Source: M269 sp964640795 (GTDB lineage: Bacteria > Pseudomonadota > Gammaproteobacteria > Enterobacterales > Alteromonadaceae). Taken from it: a stretch of 64,000 nt of DNA. Below, in pieces: positions 36,108 through 44,708 of the stretch; within the stretch, counting starts at the first letter, position 1, and each line of letters opens with the position of its first letter. The stretch is from NCBI GenBank assembly GCA_964640795.1, contig CAZXIN010000005.1, forward strand, positions 1 through 64,000, in the 5' to 3' direction. Made by a program: the position numbers and the translations under genes. A model generated the notes under the pieces. It saw nothing but the letters and a program-made list of their open reading frames with translations. It was not told the DNA's origin and ran no database searches.

Positions 36108-36761
36108 TTAGAAAAATATCGTGGCGCCTAAAGTTAATTCGATGTTGTGTGTATCTTTATCCTCTCCGATCAAGTCACTGCTAAAGATGTGATCACGCAC
36201 ATCGGCATGCAAAGCGATATAATCGGTAAGCAGTAAACGGTAACCGCCGCCTATATTGATAGTGAACCGATTATCACCACCGAAGTCAGTGCTTCCAGCA
36301 CCTGCTTTGAAATAGAATGATTGGTTAAACACTAGGTTTTTGGTAAGAAAGACTTCACCATTTAGGTTGTAGCCAAGCGACAAATCATAATAGGTGTAGT
36401 CCCTATCATCTTCTGTGAGAAAAGGTGCACCACCACTTAATACTTCAAAGCTTGTCTGCCCTGCATCAGCTTGTGCGTATGTGGCTTCAACGAAGAAATC
36501 TTCGCTAATATGATAAGCAAAGCGTGCACCGACAATGGCACTGGACTCGAAGTCTTCAATAGCAATAACGCCAGCATAGACACCTACCTCGAAGTTTTCT
36601 GAATCAATATTTGCTTCGTTAATATTGCGACGATTCAAGTCGGGTTGAATCACATCAGGCGTTTGCTCTTCATTGCTTTCCTGCCCGTAAGCGACAAAGC
36701 TGCTAGCAAACGTTACAGCCAATAATGTCTTCAGAAAAAAACTGAAAAACCGAGTTTCCAT
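36108..36761 (-). CDS. Outer-membrane beta-barrel protein 2 of the envelope operon
   Basis: 217 aa. Signal peptide (TLLAVTFASSFVAYGQ), a short acidic linker, then an eight-stranded-type barrel pattern (FEVGVYAGVIAIEDFESSAIVGARFAYHISEDFFVEATYAQAD...GGYRLLLTDYIALHADVRDHIF...HNIELTLGATIFF) with a terminal Phe. It resembles the outer-membrane barrel domain found in Myxococcus paralogues (GltA/B-like) and a few gammaproteobacteria. It overlaps the upstream barrel gene by 31 bp. Confidence 0.85.
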   Translation of the reverse strand: METRFFSFFLKTLLAVTFASSFVAYGQESNEEQTPDVIQPDLNRRNINEANIDSENFEVGVYAGVIAIEDFESSAIVGARFAYHISEDFFVEATYAQADAGQTSFEVLSGGAPFLTEDDRDYTYYDLSLGYNLNGEVFLTKNLVFNQSFYFKAGAGSTDFGGDNRFTINIGGGYRLLLTDYIALHADVRDHIFSSDLIGEDKDTHNIELTLGATIFF

Positions 36762-37474
36762 TGATCTAGCTCCTCTTGTTCATCCCTCTCGGTCAATACC
36801 AAAAGGTTGTTATATTCAACACGCATCACAAAATTACGGGCAAGGTAATAACGCAGGCCAATACCGGCAGAAATGATTTCTGTTGTGCGTGACTCGTCAC
36901 CGCTTTGCACTAGCGTTGCCCTAGGTGTCGTGCGTATCTGTCCACCAGCTAAACTGAAGAAAGGGCTTAAACGCCATTCAGGAAAAGTGGTGTGTTGTAT
37001 GCCAATGAGTGCAATTTGATTCTCAGAGAAATCCCCCAAGGCTTGGGTGTAAGTTAACTCTGCGGCAAAATTTTCAGTAAAGACCCAACTACCGACAACG
37101 GTCAATGACGATACCGATTCAAGCTCACCTCCTAATACGGAGAATTCAGCACGTCGTTGTTGGAATGAAGCGAAGCTGCCATCAGACAAAGAAACGTCAT
37201 CACCTTCAATGTTCAATGTCAGATGCAAATCACTTTGCTTTATCCAACCTTCCTTCTCACCTTGCGTTCTTACCTTGAACCAATTGGTACGGCGCTTAAG
37301 TACTTCGATCCATTCACCTTTTTCAACCGCATGAAAGACAGGATAGCCACGTCCGGGACCGGTATGCATATTCAAGAATGGTTCTTCAACTTGGACAAGT
37401 GCGGTCTCAGCATGTAGCTGGAACGAAAGCGTCGTTATGAGCAGCACCAACAAGGCGATTAAGTGACGATTCAT
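36731..37474 (-). CDS. SH3-domain outer-membrane beta-barrel protein 1
   Basis: 247 aa. Signal peptide (IALLVLLITTLSFQLHA), a bacterial SH3 domain (~25-85: VQVEEPFLNMHTGPGRGYPVFHAVEKGEWIEVLKRRTNWFKVRTQGEKEGWIKQSDL) that may bind peptidoglycan, then a beta-barrel (~105-247: SVSSLTVVGSWVFTENFAAELTYTQ...GLRYYLARNFVMRVEYNNLLVL...WKLGFSVFF). The fusion could clamp the barrel to the cell wall. It starts 4 bp after the HzsA-like gene ends. Confidence 0.88.
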   Translation of the reverse strand: MNRHLIALLVLLITTLSFQLHAETALVQVEEPFLNMHTGPGRGYPVFHAVEKGEWIEVLKRRTNWFKVRTQGEKEGWIKQSDLHLTLNIEGDDVSLSDGSFASFQQRRAEFSVLGGELESVSSLTVVGSWVFTENFAAELTYTQALGDFSENQIALIGIQHTTFPEWRLSPFFSLAGGQIRTTPRATLVQSGDESRTTEIISAGIGLRYYLARNFVMRVEYNNLLVLTERDEQEELDQWKLGFSVFF

Positions 37475-37477
37475 CTG

Positions 37478-40210
37478 CTAATCTACCGGCGCATCAAATG
37501 GATTGTTGTAATACTGAGCACCGACATCTAACCATTCGACTAACAATTTGAGTTCAGCAGGGCTGAGCCAATCAGAATGACTGCCATCTTCGGCAAAGAC
37601 ATCAATAAATCGACTACTGGCTAATGCGCTATCGGTTGACAAGGCATTGTTGACTCTAACGGTCTGAGTCACCGGGATTGGATTGCCATCAGCATCTAAA
37701 ATTAACTCACCGTCTTCATCACGCTCAAACACCACGTTGCCATCGGCATCAGTCACAACAACTAAACGATCAACCAAAGCTCCATCAATCACTTCTTGTT
37801 CATTGTCAGGAAAGAATAACTCTCGATAAGCCACTGTCTGCCTAGCATTATCGTTTGATGGAACGCCACGTAGGTCCAATTGGGCAACAGGAACCCTTGG
37901 CTGCTCGTCGGCATCCGTCGGACTGTGACAGCTCACACAGGTTTGATCTTCAATCAGCGTGATACCATCCACATCAAACTGCCGACGATCCAATTCAAAA
38001 AGAGGCTGGATATGGTCAGGAAAGTTGATTGTAATACGGCAAATCGGCGTCCAGTTAATTGCGCAACTCGATGTAATCGGCAATTCGGTACGTAAATCGG
38101 CGTAAGCAAACTCGAAGCTAGTTTGTGGTTCCCTCAACTCAGGGTTTGTCCAGATATCCTCAAAACGAATATCTGGCTGCGGGTAAGGTATGCCATTAAT
38201 ACGCGTGGCTGTTTCAGCCATAGTTTCACCTGAATTGGTGAATAATGATGGATTCGTGTTGGGGAAAGGTACACCAGTACTCGGTGCACCAAAGTTAATG
38301 GAGTCAGGCTCTGCGTCCAAGCGACCGTGGATTGTGTTGTCATCATTAGTATGGCAACCGTTGCAAGTCCTGACTTCCCCTGCCCCCACCTGCAGCCAGT
38401 TTGCATGTCTGGAAGTTATTCGACGACCATGACCATCTAAGACACTGATGGCTAAAGGCACTTGAGCAGGCACTTGAAACTTTGCAGAGCCGTCAGGTTC
38501 AATCGGCACGTACCCAATGACTTCTCGCATCAACTGGCTACGATTTCGACCAAAAGCACTGGCGTCAAAATCACGCACATCATCATCAGGGATTGATACT
38601 GCTTTTACAATACGTAAAAAGCGAGCGGGACGCTCATCACTGGTCACCTGTTGCGGATCTGATAACGTGGATATCCCTAAATTACTGGTATCTTCACCGG
38701 CAAAGTCGTAGACACTACGAATATGCATTACCCCCACGTTATCGACGGCTAACTCAGGTATAAACTCATTAGGTTGTTGCGCATTGGCAGGGACATTACG
38801 TGGTTCCATGGCCACCACTTCGGTATAAGCGATACCTTCCTGCGGCACAGCAATAGCACGCTGCGTATTATCTACCGGATCAAATATCCATAGACTGAAC
38901 AATGGCGGTGTCGCTTCGATACCCTCTTGAACGATGATCTCCTCATCGCATGGCAAAACACGTCTAGCGGAAGCTTCGCCATTTTCTGTTGAGGTTTCCG
39001 TCGTATCATCAGGATCGAATACGCGGCATTGACTCCAAGTAAACAGCAAGCGCCCACTGCCATCAGACAAAGGGTAAAGCGATTGAAAATATCCGCCTAG
39101 ACTTAAAGAACCATCAACAGCAACATTGTCAAATAAAGCACTCGATTGGGCTTGCCCTTGCCCACCAGCATTCGTCGGTAAGGGCTGTTCGATATCACTA
39201 AAACCATTGATATCGATGTTCACAAAGTTACCGCCTAAAGTGTCTTGTCCAAAAGCTCTCAGCGCAGTCAATATGCTACCGTCGGGCATTTCTCTAGGCG
39301 TTAAGAATTGTAAGTCTGGGCTACGACTATCTAAGGTTGGATCTTGTAGTTCAGCATCATGGCTATGACGTCCATAGACCACTTCAAGCTCACTGCCATC
39401 TGGATTCATTTGATAAAGGTGAATGCCACTATTCCCAACAGCTTGATCCCATCGACTAAATAAAACTTTGCCGTTATCCAATACAGTGGGATCTAAATCA
39501 TGGCTTTGATTAAAGGATATTTGCGTAATGTCTGTGCCATCATTATTCATGACATGCAGCACAGACGCTGGCTCTCTCAGTCTCTCTTCCAGCGCTATAT
39601 ATTGCGGTTTACCTTCATCCAATAAGATAGCTTGATTGGCACGTTGGCGTGTTGAGCTAAAGACAATTCTGCCGTCAGGCAAATAGGCGGGAGCAATATC
39701 TTGTCCAGATTCCGCACTAATATCAGATGCTATGACACGCCTTAATGTGTCGGTAGCTAGATCGTATTCCCATATGTTCCAGGTGGGCTGTTCATCATCA
39801 TCTGCATCCTCTATCTCCGGGGCACGCATCGCGAAGATCACACGCTCACCGTCAGGAGACACATCTAAGTCCTTTACATCATAAAGCAGCTCGGTATCTT
39901 CTTGCCCTTCATTTTCGCTTTGGAAAGCTCTGTCAGTAATATTAATTTCTTCGGCAGATGCTGACGCTCTTGCTTTCATAAACAGTGCGGCCCCAGGAAC
40001 GAAGTCACTCGTTTGACGTAAATCTCGACTGAATATTTCCCCCGCCTCATCAACAGGGAGAGAACGACGAACAAAAACCACCGGAATATCAACAACGACC
40101 GGATCGGGTTCTTGTGTTGTTTGCGTCAACGTGTCACCACCACAAGCTGATAATAAGGTGGTTATGATTGCGACGAGCACGATGTAATAAAACAATATAT
40201 AAACTTTCAT
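37478..40210 (-). CDS. HzsA/TolB-like lipoprotein with two c-type haem motifs
   Basis: 910 aa from ATG 40210; lipobox LLSAC with GGD after it. Residues ~90-560 are TolB/PD40-type propeller blades (DLDVSPDGERVIFAMRAP, APAYLPDGRIVFSSTR, LHVMNNDGTDITQISFNQSHDLDPTVLDNGKVLFSRWD). Two haem-binding motifs follow: CNGCH (616-620) and CVSCH (758-762). Propeller plus cytochrome modules are the plan of HzsA-related proteins (related to the hydrazine synthase alpha subunit), although hydrazine chemistry is very unlikely here. It leads the long minus-strand operon; redox or surface-binding role inferred. Confidence 0.85.
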   Translation of the reverse strand: MKVYILFYYIVLVAIITTLLSACGGDTLTQTTQEPDPVVVDIPVVFVRRSLPVDEAGEIFSRDLRQTSDFVPGAALFMKARASASAEEINITDRAFQSENEGQEDTELLYDVKDLDVSPDGERVIFAMRAPEIEDADDDEQPTWNIWEYDLATDTLRRVIASDISAESGQDIAPAYLPDGRIVFSSTRQRANQAILLDEGKPQYIALEERLREPASVLHVMNNDGTDITQISFNQSHDLDPTVLDNGKVLFSRWDQAVGNSGIHLYQMNPDGSELEVVYGRHSHDAELQDPTLDSRSPDLQFLTPREMPDGSILTALRAFGQDTLGGNFVNIDINGFSDIEQPLPTNAGGQGQAQSSALFDNVAVDGSLSLGGYFQSLYPLSDGSGRLLFTWSQCRVFDPDDTTETSTENGEASARRVLPCDEEIIVQEGIEATPPLFSLWIFDPVDNTQRAIAVPQEGIAYTEVVAMEPRNVPANAQQPNEFIPELAVDNVGVMHIRSVYDFAGEDTSNLGISTLSDPQQVTSDERPARFLRIVKAVSIPDDDVRDFDASAFGRNRSQLMREVIGYVPIEPDGSAKFQVPAQVPLAISVLDGHGRRITSRHANWLQVGAGEVRTCNGCHTNDDNTIHGRLDAEPDSINFGAPSTGVPFPNTNPSLFTNSGETMAETATRINGIPYPQPDIRFEDIWTNPELREPQTSFEFAYADLRTELPITSSCAINWTPICRITINFPDHIQPLFELDRRQFDVDGITLIEDQTCVSCHSPTDADEQPRVPVAQLDLRGVPSNDNARQTVAYRELFFPDNEQEVIDGALVDRLVVVTDADGNVVFERDEDGELILDADGNPIPVTQTVRVNNALSTDSALASSRFIDVFAEDGSHSDWLSPAELKLLVEWLDVGAQYYNNPFDAPVD

Positions 40211-40940
40211 ACATCCCAAAGTTAAATTAATAAAACACGATTCAATGCTTTTATTTATAATTAGACTAGCAACCAAGAAGAGAACAAAAAAGTGTCTCAA
40301 TTAAGCAACTAAAACACCTTATAAAATTAAAAATAATACAAATAAAAAATCAAATTCCGATCAACATCATTTCACCAGAATTAACGACCAACAATCATCA
40401 ATTTCATATTAGGTGATATGTTTTAATACCTAAAATTTGTATAAACACTGAAAATCAACGGTTTTTATTACTTAAAAGGATATAAATTAAACTGATTTTT
40501 TTTTAGTTATCACGAGGGCACTACAGAGTGTCTTTTTAAACAGACACCAATAAAAAGCAAGAAAAATACGGTCAAGCAATTGTTTTATAACGTTTTTACT
40601 TACAAAAACTGACGACCTGCCTATTTTCACAAATGAAAAAAATACCCTCTTCGTCGCTCACGGCAGACAGATTGTGACACTTTCTTTATAAAAACCCTTA
40701 TAAATCAGCAACCTAAAAACTGGCTTAATAATTGCGCTGTAGAATCAAATGGCATCATGTCGGAAAGCCTTCAGGTATAGAGGTAAAAGTTAATTAAAAA
40801 ATCATAAAGCTAACATTCGTTCCTCAATGTAAAAATAAAAAAGTAAGGTATTAAAAAACAAAACATATACTCATCAAGCATATTTATTAATTCAAATTCG
40901 TATCACTTAATAATAAGAAAGTAAAAAGAGGGCTCGCGTC
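40211..40940. other. Divergent promoter region between the two halves of the envelope system
   Basis: About 730 bp, the most AT-rich stretch in the window, with no supportable ORF. It must drive both the 16-gene minus-strand run and the three-gene plus-strand operon. It includes a 6-bp hairpin GTGTCT/AGACAC (40528-40547) and many A/T tracts that could bind nucleoid proteins such as H-NS. Confidence 0.5.
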
Positions 40941-42194
40941 TTGACATTATTCAATTATATAACCTCAAGTAACGTCAAAAATGCTGGCGCGAAATTAATA
41001 TCAGGCTTCACACTTTTATGTGCATTGTCACTGACATTAACTTCGGCCGCTGAGGCAGGACCAAGAGAGCAAGCAAAACGTATTCACGATCGTCTAGCGG
41101 GGATCCCTGCCTCAACATCTGTCATCAACGAAATGGCAAACTTAATTGAGGAAGGCGACGTTCGCTCAGCAGCTTTTATCGCCATGGACAACCCTGCCTT
41201 CTACAACGTTACGCTGAAGCGTTGGGTGTCCCCTTGGACGAACGAAGAGGCAGACATTTTTGCTCCTTTGAATGATTACACGGCAACAGTTATTGGTATT
41301 GCGAGAGACGATATAGATTTTAGGCAAATACTGTCAGGCGATATTTTATACACAGCCGATACCAATTTGGGGCTACCCGTATACTCCAATACCAATAATG
41401 ATCACTACGAGGCGATAGAGCGACAGAACATTGATCTACAGGCGAATCTGGTCGCTAACACGCAATCATCCATAACAGGGTTACCCGTTGAAGCTACCGC
41501 TGGCATCATGACAACTCGCGCCGCTGCACGTTCATTTTTCAAAGACGGAACTAATCGAGCGATGTTTCGCTTTACTTTAATTAACCACCTGTGCACTGAC
41601 TTAGAAGGTGTTAAGGATATTAGCCGCGTACCTGACCGTATACGTCAAGATGTCAGTCGTAGCCCCGGTGGTGATAGCCGTATATTCATTAACTCCTGCG
41701 TCGGCTGTCATGCCGGCATGGACCCACTTGCTCAATCCTTTGCTTATTATGAGTATGAGTACGATGTGGAGTCTGACCCAAACGGGGATAGAGGCTTTCT
41801 GGCATACAACGATATAGGCGAGATTGACTCCGCTACAGGCACTCGTGTTACAGCAAAGCACTTGATCAACGAAAACAATTTCCCTTTTGGCTTTATCATC
41901 ACCGACGACAGTTGGGACAACTACTGGCGCTTTGGGCAAAATCAAAACCTTGGCTGGGATACAAACCTAAGTGGCAGCGGCTCAGGTGCCAAAAGCATGG
42001 GTCAGGAGTTAGCCAATAGCCAAGCTTTTGCACAATGTCAGGTCACTAAAGTATTTAAGAATGTCTGTTTGCGCGACCCGCAAGATAGCGCTGACAGGCA
42101 ACAAGTTGAGCTGATGACAAGTAACTTTAGTGACAGTAGTTACCAAATAAAGTCTGCCTTCGCTGATGCCGCTAATTACTGCAAAGGTGAATAA
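40941..42194 (+). CDS. Secreted CxxCH protein (cytochrome-like)
   Basis: 417 aa, TTG start at 40941: AGAGGG lies about 8 nt upstream, and no in-frame ATG exists before residue ~60, while the TTG gives a proper signal peptide (ISGFTLLCALSLTLTSAAEA). One haem-binding motif CVGCH at 253-257 (FINSCVGCHAGMDPLAQSFAYYEYEY). The surrounding sequence (RSFFKDGTNRAMFRFTLINHLCTDLEGVKDISRVPDRIRQDVSRSPGGD) resembles the DUF1588/DUF1592-type cytochrome proteins of Planctomycetes and marine bacteria, distantly. First gene of a three-gene operon (2-bp gap to the next). Confidence 0.8.
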   Translation: MTLFNYITSSNVKNAGAKLISGFTLLCALSLTLTSAAEAGPREQAKRIHDRLAGIPASTSVINEMANLIEEGDVRSAAFIAMDNPAFYNVTLKRWVSPWTNEEADIFAPLNDYTATVIGIARDDIDFRQILSGDILYTADTNLGLPVYSNTNNDHYEAIERQNIDLQANLVANTQSSITGLPVEATAGIMTTRAAARSFFKDGTNRAMFRFTLINHLCTDLEGVKDISRVPDRIRQDVSRSPGGDSRIFINSCVGCHAGMDPLAQSFAYYEYEYDVESDPNGDRGFLAYNDIGEIDSATGTRVTAKHLINENNFPFGFIITDDSWDNYWRFGQNQNLGWDTNLSGSGSGAKSMGQELANSQAFAQCQVTKVFKNVCLRDPQDSADRQQVELMTSNFSDSSYQIKSAFADAANYCKGE

Positions 42195-42196
42195 CA

Positions 42197-44686
42197 ATGA
42201 AGCTATTTGAACCCATTAAACTCAGAGCCTTGGTCAAGACATACCACACGCTTTCACTGCTATTCATTACTTCAATCGTACTCAGTGCTTGCGGCGGTGG
42301 AACAACAGAAGTCACGGAGACTCCACTACCGCCACCAACTGCCTCAGTACCTGTCACCTATACGGGGCCACCAGCGGCAACGGCAGATATTCAACAGTTC
42401 CGTTTAGCTCTATGGGATAACATATCAGCCGCAGATCGTTGTGGAGGCTGCCATGCTCAAGGAGAGCAATCACCAACGTTCGCTCGCAATGACGACATCA
42501 ACCTAGCCTATGCTGAAGCCAATACCGTGGTTAATTTGGATAACCCAAGCGCATCACGCATGGTGACATTTGTGGGGGAAGGGCATAATTGCTGGTTAAG
42601 CAGTATTGATGCTTGCACTGACATTTTAACCACTTGGATTACGAATTGGGCAGGCGTTGCCGCGCAAGTCACCGATATTCCATTGGAAGCGCCAACGGCA
42701 AGATCTCCGGGTGCAAATCGCAACTTCCCGGCTAATCCAACCCTGTTTGCTAATACGGTCTACCCAATACTGACGACTTACTGTGCAGACTGCCATACTA
42801 ATTCAGCTGCTATTCCAATATCACCTTTTATTGCTTCCAGCGATATTGATGAAGCTTATCAAGCATCCCGTTCTCGCATTAACTTAGATATTCCAGCTGA
42901 CTCGCGCTTTGTCGGCCGTGTTCGAGATGAGTTTCATAATTGTTGGACTGACTGCACTGCCAATGCCAATCAGCTGATTGACGCGATACAAGCCATGGCA
43001 GATGATATTCCTCTTACAGAGCTCGACCCAAACCTTGTTGCTAGTAATGCTTTAACACTTGTTGATGGCACGCTGGCAACAGGCGGCGGACGTTTTGAGC
43101 AAAATGTCATTGCGAAGTATGAATTCAGAGCCGGCTCAGGTAACACCGCATTTGATACTAGTGGTGTTGAGCCAGCACTCAACTTAACCTTAAGTGGTGG
43201 TGTTGATTGGGTTGGTGGTTTTGGCATTCAACTCACTAATGGTAAAGCTCAAGGCTCAACAACCAGCAGTCGTAAGCTTCATGACTTGATTACTGCCACC
43301 AGTGAATTCGCCATAGAAGCTTGGGTTGCACCAGCGAATGTCACGCAAGAAGGCCCAGCTCGCATCGTAAGTTATTCTGCTGGCCCAACACAGCGAAACT
43401 TCACACTCGGTCAGACTCTTTACAGCTACGATGCGTTACTTCGCTCCAGTAACACGGATGCCAATGGTGAGCCAGCGCTCACCACAGCAGACGCTGATGA
43501 AGACTTGCAAGCAGCCTTGCAGCATGTGGTCGTGAATTACGATCCTATTAATGGACGGCAAGTTTATGTCAACAGCGTATTTACCGACGATGTAGATGAG
43601 ATAGAAGGCGGTTTACTCAATGAATGGGATCCCAGTTACGCTTTTGTATTAGGTAACGAAGTATCAAATGATATTCCTTGGGCTGGCACCATTCGGTTAG
43701 TTGCTATCCATAACCGTACATTAAGCCCTGAGCAAATTTCACAAAACTTTGAGGTAGGCGTGGGTGAGCGCTTCTTTTTACTCTTTGGGGTTGAGCAGCA
43801 AACCAATATCCCACAAAGCTACATCGTATTTGAAGCCAGTCAGTTTGATTCATTTAGCTACCTTTTCAGTGAGCCAAGATTTGTGACCTTAGATAGTGAA
43901 GCCACTATTCCATCGGTGAACCTGCGTGGCATGAGAATAGGTGTCAATGGCAGAGAAGCAAATTCAGGGCAAGCTTACACTCATGTCGAAACAACCATTA
44001 ACCAAGGGGATTATCAGGCAGGCTTCGGCCAACCTCTTTCTCGGTTAGGTACGCTGGTTGCACTCGAACAAGGTCCACAAACCGATGAGTTCTTCTTAAC
44101 TTTTGAGCAGCTAGGCGACTTTTCCAACGTTGTCATTGAAGCCGAACCACCTGCTCCCTCCCCTCCAGTGGATCTCGAACCTCAGTCCGATATAGGCCTA
44201 CGCCACTTTGCAGAGATTAATGCCAGTATGTCTGTATTAACTGATGTACCTCTGACCACGCCGCAGGTGCAAGATGACTTTACTACCTTACAGCAACAAT
44301 TGCCGTCGGTAACTGACATAAATGGCTTCTTATCTGCCAATCAAATGGCTGTTACTCAACTAGCCATCAGCTATTGCGACAGATTGGTGGAGACCCCTAG
44401 TCTTCGCAGCAACTACTTTGCAGGCTTTGATTTTGACCGTCCTGCCGATGTTGCTTATGACACGGCCAGTCGAGCTTTGATTACAACACCTATTTTAGAC
44501 CGCATGATTGGTATCGACATCGCTTCTCAACCTGACCGGGCATCTGTAGAAGCGGAGCTAAACAGCCTAATTGATAGGCTAACCGCCTGCGGACCGACAG
44601 ATACATGTGATGCTCAGCATACACGTAACGTCGCCAAAGCCAGCTGTGCCGCCACATTAGGCAGCGCAGCCATGCTAGTACAATAA
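42197..44686 (+). CDS. Lipoprotein with two CxxCH repeats and a LamG-like domain
   Basis: 829 aa. Lipobox LSACGGG (Cys ~32), Pro-rich linker, then two homologous ~110-residue units, each with a haem motif and a later HNCW: CGGCH (82-86) and CADCH (196-200). Residues ~300-520 form a LamG/concanavalin-type domain (YEFRAGSGNTAFDTSGVEPALNLTLSGGVDWVGGFGIQLTNGKAQ...IRLVAIHNRTLSPEQISQNFE). The C-terminal third is unassigned, with several Cys near the end. Probably a cell-surface, haem-bearing, possibly carbohydrate-binding lipoprotein. Co-transcribed with its neighbours. Confidence 0.85.
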   Translation: MKLFEPIKLRALVKTYHTLSLLFITSIVLSACGGGTTEVTETPLPPPTASVPVTYTGPPAATADIQQFRLALWDNISAADRCGGCHAQGEQSPTFARNDDINLAYAEANTVVNLDNPSASRMVTFVGEGHNCWLSSIDACTDILTTWITNWAGVAAQVTDIPLEAPTARSPGANRNFPANPTLFANTVYPILTTYCADCHTNSAAIPISPFIASSDIDEAYQASRSRINLDIPADSRFVGRVRDEFHNCWTDCTANANQLIDAIQAMADDIPLTELDPNLVASNALTLVDGTLATGGGRFEQNVIAKYEFRAGSGNTAFDTSGVEPALNLTLSGGVDWVGGFGIQLTNGKAQGSTTSSRKLHDLITATSEFAIEAWVAPANVTQEGPARIVSYSAGPTQRNFTLGQTLYSYDALLRSSNTDANGEPALTTADADEDLQAALQHVVVNYDPINGRQVYVNSVFTDDVDEIEGGLLNEWDPSYAFVLGNEVSNDIPWAGTIRLVAIHNRTLSPEQISQNFEVGVGERFFLLFGVEQQTNIPQSYIVFEASQFDSFSYLFSEPRFVTLDSEATIPSVNLRGMRIGVNGREANSGQAYTHVETTINQGDYQAGFGQPLSRLGTLVALEQGPQTDEFFLTFEQLGDFSNVVIEAEPPAPSPPVDLEPQSDIGLRHFAEINASMSVLTDVPLTTPQVQDDFTTLQQQLPSVTDINGFLSANQMAVTQLAISYCDRLVETPSLRSNYFAGFDFDRPADVAYDTASRALITTPILDRMIGIDIASQPDRASVEAELNSLIDRLTACGPTDTCDAQHTRNVAKASCAATLGSAAMLVQ

Positions 44687-44708
44687 ATGCAGTAGAAGCG
44701 AGACAATA

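Noticed and set aside
37478..40210. Hydrazine synthase activity for the HzsA-like protein
   Set aside because: Similarity is in overall propeller-plus-cytochrome plan; there are no HzsB/C partners or anammox genes, so hydrazine chemistry is not supported.
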